DNA from: Casuarius casuarius
Taxonomy: Eukaryota; Chordata; Aves; Casuariiformes; Casuariidae
Direction of reading: 5' to 3'
DNA: 64,000 nucleotides
NCBI GenBank assembly: GCA_003342895.1
Contig: PTFA01000011.1
Location: 5,616,134 to 5,680,133 of the forward strand
The notes below the pieces were generated by a model. That model was given only the letters and a program-made list of their open reading frames with translations, searched no databases and had not been told where the DNA came from. The stretch's first letter is position 1. Each line of letters begins with the position of its first letter. The position numbers and the translations under genes are program-made. This document shows positions 24,223 through 38,300 of the stretch, one piece after another.

Positions 24223-26313
24223 ACATGAAACAAGTGATAAGCCACCAAAATTAAGAATGCATAAAAGAGATTAAAAAGGTTTTCCAGATTTCTGTGTCTT
24301 AAATGACTTAATATTAAACCAGGAATCTGCAGAGGCATGTTAAGATCCTTTTACTGCTTTAAGATACTCTATTCTTTCTCTGTTTTTTTACAGTGATGCC
24401 ATCACTGTTATATTCATACTGTCAGAAATTCAACAGGATGTCCAGTTACTTTNCTACCACCTTGTAGTAATGACACACTTGAACCAGGTGTTCACACAAA
24501 ACACTAGAAATGATGCCACAGTAAAGCAGCTGTATGTTGGCAGAGAAAAACTCTATGTGATATAATGGGCCTTTTTCTCCTCTAATAATTTATTTTTCTT
24601 GAAATAAAATTTATTTTTTATTTCAAAAACAGGGACACAGCAGCCATCCTGAAAACTTATTCCATACTAGATTATTTCAGATAATGTTTTACAAAGCATT
24701 ATACATAATAAGAATGTCAAAGATCACCAAGTTGTTCCAAAGGCCTTTCCATTGAATTATGTTTACAATTACTAAGAGGTTAGATTTGCAAAGATATGAG
24801 CTGACATTTCAGTGTTCTGTGGCAATTGCAGTATTTTCAGTTTGAGGATTTCAGTTTTAAGGCTGGCTTGACAAAACTAGTGTAATTCTGTTTTTCTCAG
24901 GTATAGCTAGGTTTATTTATAGTAAGGTCAACTCATTTGAAATCTCTTGTATCTCCTTACTCACTGGAGAAATTGTCACGTAAGTAAAAGTCTGCATGGT
25001 ATTGTTTCTCTGTAATAGCAGGGGGCAAGAACTAGCAACCAAAGAAACTGCTTTTCTGCCTGTCCAACTTGATAGTCAATGCACAAAACATTTCATAGAT
25101 AAAAATATACTGAGGCTTATTTCCATGTAATAACAGTTGAGTATGTATCTTTCAAAGCACACTGTGGGCCCCAAATGCGGCAGGGATTCTTACGGGGCTA
25201 CCACATGGAAGCCCTCATCTAGCAATCTCACAACTAAATATATGGCCCAGATCTTCTCCTTGAACCTGGTGAGATAAAATCCCATTGCAAAAACACTCCT
25301 CTGAAATTTTCTTCTCCCAAGTTCTGTGGGAAAACCTTCTGGAGTGCATCGGGCATCTCTTTTCCTCCTGCTCCCCCCCAGTCCTTTCTCCTTTGGCAAT
25401 TTGACTCCAGGGAGAGGAAAATTTCTCCAGAGATCTGCTAATCACATAATGCTCCAATTGTATTTAGGAGTGTGCTTCTGCACTGTTTCCTGGGTCTCCT
25501 GTCTTCCCCAGCTCTAGGATGATGCTTCTCCACTGTTACTTTTTCGTGAAAGATGCTCATACAGCTTCCTTCAAACTGTCATTTAAAAAGATTTCCCCAG
25601 TGCAGCATGCATCTGCATAAATCCTGTTATTGCCTTGCTATCGTTTTGTTATTTCCTGCTATTGCTTTGAAAATTAGGCAGAATTTTTTCTTGTCCCTAT
25701 AGCACTCTTTCTGGTTTCATGAGACTTCTTGCATTTATTCCATTTAGTATTATGATGCACTCAGGATGAGATCTAAAAGTTTATTTAAGCATCTTAAATT
25801 CATTTTAGGTCAAATCTCAGCAACAAAGTCTTGAATTGTACTCACAAAAGCATGGCTTAAGCCATTTAAAGGACAGAGAGACAAATGTGTCTCTGACAAA
25901 CATATCCTTGGATGACTAACACGCTGTACTGTGCATGCCTAGAGGCACCACCTTCTTAGCTGAGCTGATAATCTGGGTACCTGCNTCTCCCATTAACTTG
26001 TTTTAAGTTCACAAAGGAGGTGTCTCTAGGCCTAAGTCACCAGTGAGCCCAATTGATTTGTTGTACTTTAAGCATTCCAAATACACACTTGACAATACTG
26101 AATTCAAATCAGAGCATATATCCATAGCCAGTTTCATTTAAGATGCAACATGAAGAGAAGACTCATCATGTCTCACTGGAGGTGTTGAGACTAATAAGAA
26201 ACATAAAAATAAACCTTTGAATCATGAGACAACTCTCCAAAAGACTACGGTCATGTTATCTCAGAGGTATAGCTTGCTACCTTAATTTAAGTAAATACCA
26301 CCTTTGACTGGAA

Positions 26314-26374
26314 CTCATTCAGCCTTCAAATACCTAATGAGCCTCACTGGCTCATTCAGCCTTCATATACCTAA
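26314..26374. repeat. 24-bp direct repeat, 37-bp period
   Basis: CTCATTCAGCCTTCAAATAC plus CTAA at 26314-26337 recurs at 26351-26374 with a single difference (AAATAC to ATATAC). The 13-bp spacer is TGAGCCTCACTGG. Confidence 0.9.
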
Positions 26375-29300
26375 CTCAGCAGTGACAGCCTTCTAGAGCT
26401 GATTGTCTGACATCAAGGGTTTGCAGCACTGAAGGTTTTCTTCTAAGCACTGCTTCTTTGCAAAATTTATTTTCTAGTTGTTTAAAAAAAAATCTGTAGA
26501 AGCTATAAAACAGTTAAATGTACAAAACATTGTCTAGTCTTATTTAAATCTGTTCCAGCTGTAACACAGCTGTCCTTTGAAACATTCGCTTTTCAAACTT
26601 TATTTACCTGTCTGGTGATAGTCAAATAAATTACAGTAAGACATTTTTGCCACAAGAGATGTCTATCATTTCACAGAACAGATGCAGACAAAAGAAGTTC
26701 ACTTGCCTACCTTTTCCTGACACATGCAGGAAAAAGATTGCCAAAACAAAACACTTTGGTTTCTTCCATTACGTCCAAGAAGAGCTACACCAGCCAACTC
26801 TTTGAATAAATGCTGTCATGACTGAGCTCCTCATCAGAGGCTTAACCACAAACTATTTAACATTGTGAATGCTTCAGGCTTGCTTTGCTTCAGTATCTGA
26901 GGATACAGTTTTTTCCCATCTGATTCCATGCACATTTCAAGCTTTTACATATTTTAAAACAACTTAAAACTAGTACTAAGGTTTTTGGCAAACAGAGATT
27001 TTTCTCAGCCAATAAAACTACTTCTGGGACTTTGTGCACAGCAGAGTCCATAGGGTATAACTAAAAATGTGTGCCCTTCTAATACAGAGAATATAGAAAC
27101 TGCTCTGAAAAGCACTGAACAGGTATTTATCTCAAACACATATTTACCTCCTGGCCTTCTGTGTATTTAAATGCAGCATAAACAGGAAGACTTCTTGAAT
27201 CAGGTCCCTAACCTTTAATGGACGTCTGTCACTTCGTCACAGAGCAGAGAACACACTTGAGGCACTATGTGCAGACTGGCTGGGAAGAACAACCCTTGTG
27301 CTGGTACATCCCTATCTGCTGTGCCCAAGCACTGGGATTTCAGGAAGGATAATCTGTATCATTTTCAAATTGCATACTTTAGTATAATGTTTTTTAAGGA
27401 CTGGTGCTCTTTTAGCGATTAGGCAATTTTTATAATCAGCTATTACAGAAATCCTTGTTTAAAATGCTAAGACGTGAAAGAAAATATTCAAAACCAAACT
27501 TTGATCAGCCTGTAGACATGCACAAAGAAAAGAATAGTGAGGGAAATGGCAAAGTCTCTCCTTTTAACTCACATTTCTCAGAATCTGACTTCAAATTACT
27601 TCAGTTTTTCTTATGCCAACATTAATACTGATAGGATTACTCGAGGAGTAAACTATTACTTAGTGTAAGAACTTCAGACTATGGTCCTTTAAAGAGGCAG
27701 TAATGTGTAAGGATCCATGACACAGCTCAAGTACCTATTCAGAGGGCTGCTTAAAAAGAAAAAAAATCAGTGCTATGCAGCACTCCAGTACAACGCTTTG
27801 AAATGTCTCATACGCTCCTTCTGAGGGTTTTGAGGAAGCATAAAAAATGGTAGCTGTGGGTGTTTTTCATAGCTGACAAGAGCATTTTGATATCAGATCT
27901 TCTTTTTTGAGGTAGAACCTGTGTGAAACAAGCAGCTGTTCATCAAAAACAAAATATCCTTTCAAAGAGCTACAAGAAAGACCTAAGACATGAAAGGACT
28001 ACAACAGCACAAACATAAGGAGCTCTGAATGTACTTCATGATGAGTTGAACTGTTCTTTTAAATCAAAAAATCAAACTTCATTTTCAACATGTTTAGGGA
28101 GAGTTATTTTAGTGCTAACATTTTAATAGTGTTTTTACACCTAAATTGTATGGGAACCATTTATTCCCAGAACACCCAGAAAACAACATGACTTATTTCA
28201 ATAGGTTATGTCTTGTGAAACATTTTAAACAAGCTTGAAAATCAGCTATAATGAAAGTGATGTTATGCTGGCTGTGGAAATTTTGGAAATAGTGAAGGCA
28301 CATTCTTTATGGCATTATGTGCTCCTGAACATCTTCGACACAAGAATATAAATATTTTAAGAAATTTAAGAAGAAGCAAAACTGATTGGAAAGAGTGGCA
28401 AAGGGAGAAAAGAGTCTGTCCTATGCACACAGATCTCTTCCTTTTTTCCCATTTCATTCACTGTTGTTCAGAAACAATGTCAAATCATAGAAATACATCC
28501 ATGCTCTCTGATTTTTGAGAATTCCTACATGAGAAAGTGCTCTAAAATTCACAGAAAGAGTTACTGTGCCTGTGGATGAAACCAACCAGGACCAAGAAAA
28601 ATACTGGATACATTTTTTACCTACATGTAGTAGGGATAGGGATAGGGAAAGGCAAGGAAGATTTTCAGAGGTTCCTTACAAAAATAAAGAATTAAAATGA
28701 GTGTTCTCTTCTCTTATTGTTATTAGCAGTAGTAACATCTTACATATACATTTCTCACCATCACTGAGGGAAGTTGGAATTAGTGTTAAATCTCTCCTCG
28801 TGCTTGCTTTCTCCAAACGCTGTCTCACTATACATCGTTTAAAAGAAACTTTACAGGATTCTGCACACAGTGCTAAGAAATAAGATACACGTTTCTTTGG
28901 AATGCACTGCTGCCCATTTCGATTCTTACGGTACTAAGAACAGACACCTAGAAATAAAACAAACTCTTGTACATCCCTGTGCACACTTGGTTTTCTACCT
29001 GCATACCACTTAAGGGGAGAGACTGGGCTATGCTCCTGTCTCCCTGGTGTGCACCCCACAGCCCATTGCTGCTGCCGGCCTGCTCGGTCCCTTCCCCACA
29101 CTTCAGGCACTGCCTCTTCCCACTCAGGAGCCAGGAAGCAGCTCTTAGCTCTGCCCCGTTCATCAGTAAGTACAGGGCAATGGCATGGGAGTTGGGTCTG
29201 CTTCCCAACTCTCTTTCATGTATTTTTCCAGGTATTTAATGTTTATGAAAAGAGGGACTCAGAGATGTGAAACAATGCCCTCTTGGAGAGGACTAAGGCT

Positions 29301-32300
29301 GGGAAGAGTACAACGGTGAAACGTGGCCCCTCCTAAGTCAGCAGAAACCCTCAACTGACTTCAGCAAAACCTGATACCAAGCCAGAATACCAGCCTCTAT
29401 TCACTGTTGTATGATTAGCAAAAACCAGATGGGCAAACAATACATACTTTAGGATCTTTTTTTTTCCTTTTCTTTCCCCAATTAGTTGGTTGCTTTGTTG
29501 TTGTTGAGATCTTTTTGTTTTCAAAGAATCTCATTTTCTGTCCATTGAAGCAAAACTGAAGGAGAGAAGTGAGAAAATGATGGGACAACTAGGCAGGTAA
29601 AATCCTTTTAAATCCTACTCCAAACTGCTTAATATTCTGAATCCCTACTTCAGGGAGATGAAAACCCTGTTGGCACAGTCTGAGTTGCACTGATGTCTGA
29701 GCAGGAAGAGTTTACTGTAGATTTGGATGCTTGACTTGTTTAAAAAAAAAGGAGAAAGAAAGAGAAAGAAATTAAGATTCCTCTGTTATGCTGTCATTTT
29801 CTACAACACAAGTCTCACTGATAAACAAAAATATAAACAAACAGAAATTAGAAGCATTAGAAGTGGTCACAAGCTGTTGAAGGTCTCCATTTAATTAGTA
29901 TTCAAACTACTAGCGAACCATCTAGTTCATTCTGATTCATTATGAATCGTTACTGGAGAAAGAGAAACATAACAAAATTCCTAATGATTAAGACTGCCAT
30001 TATGTACATTTGTATAGGCATCAGATTCTTTTCAAGTTGCTGGGACCAAGCCAGGGTTCCAATTTCTGCCTGAAGCAAGCAAGAGACTGCACTGAAAGGA
30101 AAGTTTAACATCTCTATTGCCAACAAAAGTGTGCCTTGAGACTGTATCCCCAGTTCAACTGGCTGAATATACACATGGGGACAGAGTCTTCTCTGCATTA
30201 TCTAGTGGAATAGAAGTGCTGTTATGTTTGCTGTATATTCCTTAACACACATAAAGCTTCTTATTTAGCAAAAGAAGATACAATTAGGACATTCTTAATG
30301 GGCCAGCGATCAGATTGATAGTACTTCCCTCACCCATCCATCCACAACTCCCCCCAAAGAACCCAACCCTGAATATTCCCCCACCTATTCAATGTAACAT
30401 GCACAATATTTTATACATGGAGTAACTAGGTTACACTCACAGNGTTCATGCACTGTAAGCTAGTGTTACTCCATGCCCTTCACTAACATGTAGTAGCAAG
30501 GACCCTGCTCGGAGCACGTAAAAAAAGATTACTCTGACAAAAATGTCTATACAGATCATTAAGTTCTACCTGTTGGTACTCCCCCAGCTGTTTCCAGTGA
30601 TTCTTCACTCACTCATGAACAGGTGAATATTGCCAAAGGAGAGTAAAATCCAGCTGCTTACAAACTTTCAGGGCTAAGAGTCACTGTTTCTGATTCATAA
30701 CTGCATGCAAATTAACTGTGCTCTCTCCTGAGTATGTACCAGAGGGAGTAGAGTGGACTGACCAGGATATGTACCTTTTCAGCAGCTAGAGTCTAATACC
30801 CAGCATTTTGGTATAAGCTGAAATAGAAAATGACATGCAAATAAGTGAGAAGGACTGCAGCAGCTTCCTTGCTGCTCTACAGCAGGGGGTAGAGGTGGCA
30901 GNCTAGAGAGGAATGTGCCTCCCCTTGCTCCCTGTGGAGAGTACTAGACCACAGCTTGAGCTGGGTGCACATTTCCAGTGCTCAGTCGTTAGAGGCAAAA
31001 GCTATAAAGGCTCTGTTGATGCACCTCAAGGCTGAACAGCACCACCTTTCTGTATGACTTCTGTAACTTTCAGTGGGCGGCAGCTGTGTGTAATACAGTA
31101 GTTTTGTCACAAGGTCTTTCTAGGAGTGCTCCTCAATATGAAATCAACCTGGATTTTTTGAGTGTCACCAGAGTTAGCAAAAAAGTTGCTAACTATACAA
31201 CTCCATTTTCCCAAAGGAGGACAACCCCCCAGATCATTACTTTCTTTTATCTTCTATTTAAGATCCCTATTTTTATGGCTAGATTCAAAGATTTTGTAGC
31301 TTTTGAATATAGAAACATGTGGGGATTTTTGCTGGGAGAGGTAGGAAGAAGAACGCATGTTTAAATGACTCACAATGTACTTCATGTTCTTATAAATCAG
31401 ATGTCATTTGTACTGCACTCTGAGATTGCAAATCCCTCTATACACTTAATGTACTGCATTCCTACCATTGTTATAACATATGATCTTCAGGTTTCCCTTA
31501 CTAGTTTGTTTAATTGGAGGACCATCACTGCTATTACAATCCTGAGCCATCCATAACATACCCCTTTTTCCACAGATACTATTTTAGATGTATATGTTAA
31601 TAGTAGTACGCCTGACAATTAGTTCATAGCTATTTTGCCACTGAACTCATATAGTAGCTGGCATGGAGAAGCATTATTTTTCCTTTATAGCAGTAAGAGT
31701 CAAATCTGATGAGCATTCTCTGTGTTACAGTATCTTTTTTCTGGCCAAAGTAAATTATATAGTAGGATGAGTAAATGTCTTTTTCATCTGTAGTTTTTAT
31801 TTGCGTTGTCAGGAAGAAAGAAAACTCTGTTTTTTTATGATTTTATAATTTCATTGAAACCGCGGGAGTTGGCAATAAAGAGTGAGTCTAAGTTTGTAGT
31901 TCATTTCGTTAAGATGTGTTACATCAATACTACTTACAGCAATAATTAGGGAATTAAGCTGCACTCTTAAGCATCTCTGTATCTTTCATGCTTATTAGAG
32001 TTCTATTTGGCTTACTTACAAATAGACCCTTCAATTTAGGGGAAAAACAGGCAAAATCTGTAACAGCAAAAGAAAACAGAAAACACACTATTCAAAGGTG
32101 TCCTTCAGTAAAGCACTAAGTACTTCACTGTTATATGATTACATGCATAATAAGTTGCCCATTTACTTTTATGCTTTCAGAGTTGGGTCCTAATTAAAAT
32201 AGACCATGACTTTGAAAAATTCATTTTCAATGACAAAGAGTTTNCTGTTTTTCACAAGGTTTCAGATTCAGCTCAGTCCCCTTTGTTCAATTCTATACAT

Positions 32301-33179
32301 GCAGATAAATGTAAAAATGTAAAAATAATCTTTCAAAACATTATAGACTCCTTAAATATACTCCTAGCTTTACTAATTTACAGCCAGACAGACTCCAACT
32401 GAAACTCTAACAATCTTTTTTTTAAGACCACAAGACAGCAATAGTTCTGGTTTGAGATCCAAACAAGCTATGTACTAAAATCACATAGACATTTTCCAGG
32501 TATAGCTAGACCCACAGACGGCAAGGAGACAAAAATATTTTCATTTTGCATGAAGACATTTCTCCAGCAGGCTTTGTTTCTCCCTGTTAAACCTCACTTT
32601 GCCAAAAAATGATAGTCTCTTCTAAAACTATCACAAATCAGTGAAAAAATTCTGAATGGTCAGTTTATGAGAAAAAGAAAAACACATAGTCATCTTGAAA
32701 TTTTTAGTATTTTTATCTGTGGTTGTCAAGTTAATATATTCCAATCTACTTTTCTTCACACTGCAGTCTCGTAGTTTAAGGCTACCTTGGTGAATAACCT
32801 AATGGTTACAAAGACCAGTTTTGATCTAAAACATATTTTTAAAATGATTAAAGCTATGGTGCAAGATTAATATGCTTTTATTCATTTACAATCATGATCA
32901 ATATGATGTTTGCAATTTTCTTCCTGTGCAAAAAATCTTGGAACATATGAATGGTTGTACCAGATCAGAACACAGCACCATCTATCACCACAATGACCTT
33001 TTTATTCAAATGAAAAACAATACAGAAAATTCCCTTTTTTTACCCACCCATTTTCTGACTCTCTGTTGTTAGAAACTTTCTGCACCAAAGACTGCATTCA
33101 CATCATTCACTTTTTTTCATGCTGTTTCTAATTTACGAACTTCTAGCATTTCCCTTTCCAGCTACCTCTTTTCTATCCA

Positions 33180-33640
33180 AAGAGGTCTAGTCCATTTAAT
33201 CTCTCATAATACAGAAACCATTCTCAAACATCAGTCAGCCTTCTCACAGTCTCTTTGTCATTTCTATCATACCTTTTTGATGCTGCATGATAAGAACTTT
33301 ACGCAGTATTTAAGATGTCGAGGCCCGGTGCTAACAACATATGGTTGTACAACATATGGTGCAGTATTTAAGGTGCATGATAGATTTATGCAATGACAAG
33401 GTGATGTTTCCTATTTGGGTTTCTATTCCTCTCCTACTAAGGCCAATGCTCTACCTGCCTTTTTATATCATCACTGAAGCCAGGCTTGTTTTCAAAGAAC
33501 TACCTTCAGTGACTCCAAGATCTCTTTATACAGTACTGGCAGGTAATTTAGACCTCACGTTCACTGTACAGGTGTGTACAGTTGCACTGGTTTTCTGCAA
33601 TTACTTACCTTTATTGATGCATTTGCTATTAGATCATTTA
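33180..33640 (-). repeat. Ancient CR1-like LINE remnant (ORF2 tail and 3' part)
   Basis: On the plus strand this region contains blocks such as GCAGTATTTAAGATG, GATTTATGCAATGACAAGGTGATG, GAACTACCTTCAGTGACTCC, AAGATCTCTTTATACAGTAC and GGTAATTTAGACCTCACGTT. They correspond to the antisense of old CR1 elements well known from turtles, crocodilians and birds, where the sense strand encodes the end of the reverse-transcriptase ORF (a D-L-G-V-like segment). It is heavily decayed, so the limits are approximate. The plus-strand 105-codon frame at 33341-33658 lies on the antisense side and is not a gene. Confidence 0.75.
33303..33370. repeat. Short direct duplications inside the ancient CR1
   Basis: ACAACATATGGT occurs at 33334-33345 and 33349-33360 (15-bp period), and GCAGTATTTA at 33303-33312 and 33361-33370 (58 bp apart). 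The old CR1 consensus has one GCAGTATTCAAGGTG block, so a local duplication has occurred within the repeat. Confidence 0.75.
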
Positions 33641-34751
33641 GGTCACTGTGTGCTATGATGTCTTTCCAGATTTTCAAAGTTAGTCAAATGTCATATACCC
33701 ATAGCAATCAAGTCTTTTTGTTTGGTGGCCTCTCCCTGCATGGTCCAATCTAGCTTTCCTCCTCCTCTCTCTGCTTGGCAGTCCTCCTTTCTCTCCCTAG
33801 CAAAGTGCAACAGTACAGCAGGGTCAAATGACTGTGTCAATGACACAGTAGGGCCCCCTATGATTTTCTTTATTTGGCATCGAAATAATTAGTACCGTCT
33901 CAGATAACAAATGAAAGTCTTTTATAGTTCATAGTAATGAAATTTCTCAAGATATTTTACAAGTAGCTTGTAAAACTGGCACTGAGTGTAGTGGCAGTTG
34001 GGATTATCCCGTTAGTTTGTGAAGGAAAAAAATGCATAATTCCTGGTAGAGCTCTATAAATAAACAATCCTGCATTGAAAAGGATGAAACTGTCAATTTC
34101 TAAATGTGACTTCAAAGGTTATGTGAACTGCCAGGTAACCATATATTTCGAGTAGATACTCTCACTACATAGAAGACCGTGGGAAGTGGGAATAGGACTA
34201 TTAAGCATATGAGTATATATTTTTAATTTACTTTCTTTAAAATTTCTGTCATAAAAACAAAGTTACACAACTGCTGTCTAGAACCAGCAACATTCCAGCA
34301 TTATCTACTGTGGTACTGCAGATGTTCAGATATATATATATGTATTGAAAGCAAGTAAAAATGTGAAGTCCCCTTAATTTTACCTACTTTCAAGTGGATT
34401 TTGAGGACATTTCACACAAAAACTCAGTCTTATCTTAAAATTCACATTTTATCAAAGTTGTAAAGTGTTATATAAAATAAGCAACTACAGAGATTGAATG
34501 CTTGGTAAATGCATAACAATGTAAATGCTTTAACAACACCATGAGATGTTATCTATCTATAGTAATACGAACTGAGTGTCACAAACAAAAATACTGATTT
34601 TTGTTGTACATGTCTCAGTACATCAACAGAAAGTGAAAAAAATCAAGTGAAAGGACTATTTGGGCATGATTACATTGCCTGTTACACAACAGTCCAAATC
34701 AATTTTCTCAAATGAAGCCCAGAGAATGGGGCTTAGCCCTAATGCTAAATA

Positions 34752-34880
34752 TGGTCCTGATCCCCCAAAGGCTTACACATATATTTAACTTAACAGACAT
34801 AGATGTAGCTTCAGTAATTTCCACAGGATTGCTCATAATGCACAAAGTGTGCATGTAAGCCTTTGCAGAATCAGGCTGAT
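34752..34880. repeat. Imperfect palindromic amniote repeat
   Basis: The left arm GGTCCTGATCCCCCAAAGGC then TTACACATATATTTAACTTA and right arm GCACAAAGTGTGCATGTAAG then CCTTTGCAGAATCAGGCTGA are approximate reverse complements around CAGTAATTTCCACAGG. It is the same family as the 6188 copy and is better preserved at the termini. Confidence 0.7.
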
Positions 34881-35348
34881 ATCTAACACCTGATTAATGA
34901 CATTTGTCCAGAGGACAAGAAATCACAGATCATAGGAAGACACCCATCCAAGTGTTAATGGTAATGACATATTGTGTGATGATGTAGTCACAAACTAATT
35001 CAATTAACAGGAAAATGTAATGTACAGTTAATGTCATGTAAAATTGATGACAATTTCTAAAGATATCAGTTTCCTCATAAGTACAATTACAGGCCTGACA
35101 AAAAGATACCATCTATAAATTTTGCACTGAATAACACACTGCTACTTTTGCAGGGCCCATTCTTTCTAATGCTTTTACCCTACTATGTATGGAAGTAATG
35201 CTTCCAATGCAGCACAGCTCTACTGCTGATACATCATTTTGTTTTTGATTGCTGAAAGAATAGCTGTGGAATACAGTCAGGATTAGTTCACTTTGTTGAA
35301 ACCATTTGTGGTCATCCTGTACTATAATGGCAATTATTGCCACAATCT

Positions 35349-35369
35349 AAAAAAAAAAAAAAAAAAAAA
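35349..35369. repeat. A21 homopolymer
   Basis: Twenty-one consecutive A. No AATAAA precedes it and no retrocopy is recognisable upstream, so it is a simple repeat as far as I can see. Confidence 0.95.
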
Positions 35370-38300
35370 GCTTCTTCTGTGCTATTAGCTTTTATTTCTA
35401 TATTTTTATACATATTTTTATACACACCCACAGCTAAATGCACATATTTCAGTAAGATACAGGCAATACAAAGATAGCAGTTAGTGCTAACAAAATATCA
35501 GAGGCTAAAACTCTGGCTTTAAAATACTAGATGGTGATGAACAGAATCATTTTATTGATAAATGTCACTAAAGTAAAAATGAAATAACAAAGAACAGATT
35601 TGTTTGACAGAAAAGCGCTCATTCTCATGATAATCGTCCCTGAAAAAAATCCTACAGATTTACCGGATTCACTAACAAAAGAAATCATCCACAGTTATTT
35701 CTGACAAAGATCTGAACTTAGAAGTTAGCACTGGACTCACCTTCAGAAAGAACAAAGCTGACTTTTGGTACTTTCTGAACTGACCAACATTAACTCCGAG
35801 AACATTTGACTGTCACTTTAATTTTTCCCCTCTCTAGAAGAGACTTTCATTTAGCCTGCTGTTATTATTGCAATATGACTAAGATAATTGCACTTATTCA
35901 ACATTTGTCTTTTGAATACAGTATAAATGAGCACATTCCAACCTTTGCAAAGAGAATGCACTACATGTCAAAATATTAAAATAAAACGCAGTTAAAGTAG
36001 TTTTCTTGGAAGCATTAGATAGCTATATATTTAAGGAATGCAAAAACTGATGAGGAAACCTATGATTGTAACCGTTTTAAATGGGAGTGATGGGTATCAT
36101 CTGTTATATTGTTTCATGACTTGAGTCCTTGGCTTATAATTTATTTGAGAGCAAATATGATCTGTATTTTCATGTGTGATATCACAATGTAAAACTTTGA
36201 TCTTTTCAGGAATCCATCTCAACTGCAGGTTTGTGAGCACTAGTTCAACATTAGGCATTTAAACATTAACCATCTGCTGTGGCCATAATGATATAAATCT
36301 TAAGGATGAGTTAAGGCCAGTTCTAAGACTCGGAATGGAAAGGGCAATTTAGATATGGGTATATCCAAAGTATTTCTCCTAGTTTATTACTTCCTTTTTA
36401 AAATCAGGTGATCTGTGATAAAAGTGATATAAATAAAATGTGTTATACAGAAATCTAAGGCTGAGCTGGACAACTGTAAATAATCAGCAGGGAACTTGGA
36501 GAAGCTACTGTGCACAAAAGATTTTCACAGATATGAAGTCACTCATTTCCTCTCAGTTCTCCAGCTATGTTTCTCCTATTGCCTTCCTCAACCATCTGCT
36601 TGACCAAAGATAGACCTGTTCAATTTCAGACACAAATGAATAATTTATACACTTACAGACTCTGAGTTCACCACTGAAGTCTGTGAAAGCAGTAAGAATT
36701 AGCAGCACCATTCTGCAGACAGCAAGTCAAATGAGAGAGAAAGGTTTAAGATATGTACAGTCGTACGAAACCCTGATCAGATGATCACCACGGGAATGAA
36801 GGCTTTATTTTGCATAAAACACAACTTCTGATCTCTGTTTAAAGCACATGCTAAGTGTTGAGTATGTATTTCCTTTTCACTTACGCTGAGTTGAACAAAG
36901 TGGTTTAAGTATCTGCTTGAATGCAAACCTAAACTCAAATGCTGCCATGCATCCACCATAAATTCAAAACATTATTCCCCAACAAAATGGGTTATACTCT
37001 TAGGATTTTGCAAGTAGTCTCAGACAGACTAGAAACCAGGGCACAAAAATATATAGGGTCAGTAGACCACAGTGTAAGTCAGCTCAGACAGATTTTCATC
37101 AGGACAAAAAACTCCTGACAGTATTCAAGCAGCATTAACATCTAAAGCCTTAGAATCTGCTTATTGTGCTCTCTGTCTTCAGAACAGACAGCTTAACAGT
37201 TTGTGACTTTTTTTATAAAACCAACAAATTAGAAAATGTCTTTTTGACCGACCTGTGTGTTGTCTTTCTTATGAACTTTATTTATTCTGTTAATATGCAC
37301 AAATGCTGAGCATTGCCTGTAGGAACAGAAAGAAAAAGTTCCCTGACCTTGAACTTTCAAGATGTTCTTTATTTGCCCATGAAACTGGAAATTATAGCAA
37401 CAGCAAGATATTTCACACTGCATACAACCAATCTGTTTTATTATAGTGCTGAAGGCAACCATACACTACTGTGAATTTCTTTTGCGTATGAATTATTTGG
37501 TTGAGAAGGATTTAGAATTATGTAAAACTTCTACAATTCACTCATATTTCATAATAAATATACAGAAGTACATTCTGCATTGAAAATCCAAATTAAAATC
37601 TCTCAGTGTCATAGTAGATTCATCAAATCTAGCCATAGAAATGATTTGGTAAGATTAGTGGGCACTACTCGAATGCACCAGGAAATAAAAAATGTGTGCA
37701 TTTCAACCACACAAAAAGAATTAGTAAACTTCCCCACAGACATGTTATAATATAGGGGCTTACGATAACAAACAAAAGAAGTCCCATAGGGACTGCAAGT
37801 CTATAAAATTGCTCACAAATTACTTGGCACAGGGTCATGTGGTGGAGAGCCAACCTAATTGCAATGAAAGACTCATTTCTTGTTAGCACTACTAACTCCA
37901 GAAATATTGGAAACAGACACTTCAGAGACGAGCTAAAAGGATAGGGCACAGGAAGTAAGCAGCCTTTAGAAGCTTAAATACCCCACGGTCACTATTGTTT
38001 TGTAAAATATGCAGCTGATTCAAAAAAAAATAAGACTATCTCCTGCATTTATGTCCACGTACAACAGCACCCCAGCACTCACACTAACCAAGTTGCACTG
38101 TAGTGGATATTCAAGGTCAGAAGTGACGGCAGCAATTGTGTCAAAGAAAGTAGAAGGGTGTCCAAGAAGGCAGTTCAGCCCAGGAACAGTGAATTCCAGC
38201 AGTGGCAACAGTATTTGCACCAAATTCAAACCTAAACATTAAAAATATTCCCCTAGGTCCGTTTTGAAAAATACACTTTAAAAGAAATAGTAGAGAGGCT

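Noticed and set aside
29238..29310. Possible MIR-like fragment
   Set aside because: A few words (GAAAAGAGGGACTCAGAGATG) fit the antisense core, but the rest does not follow it.
33341..33658. 105-codon plus-strand frame
   Set aside because: It is the antisense of an ancient CR1 remnant.
38020..38229. 69-codon minus-strand hydrophobic frame
   Set aside because: No recognisable family, a TAC-rich opposite strand, and no splice sites that would use it.
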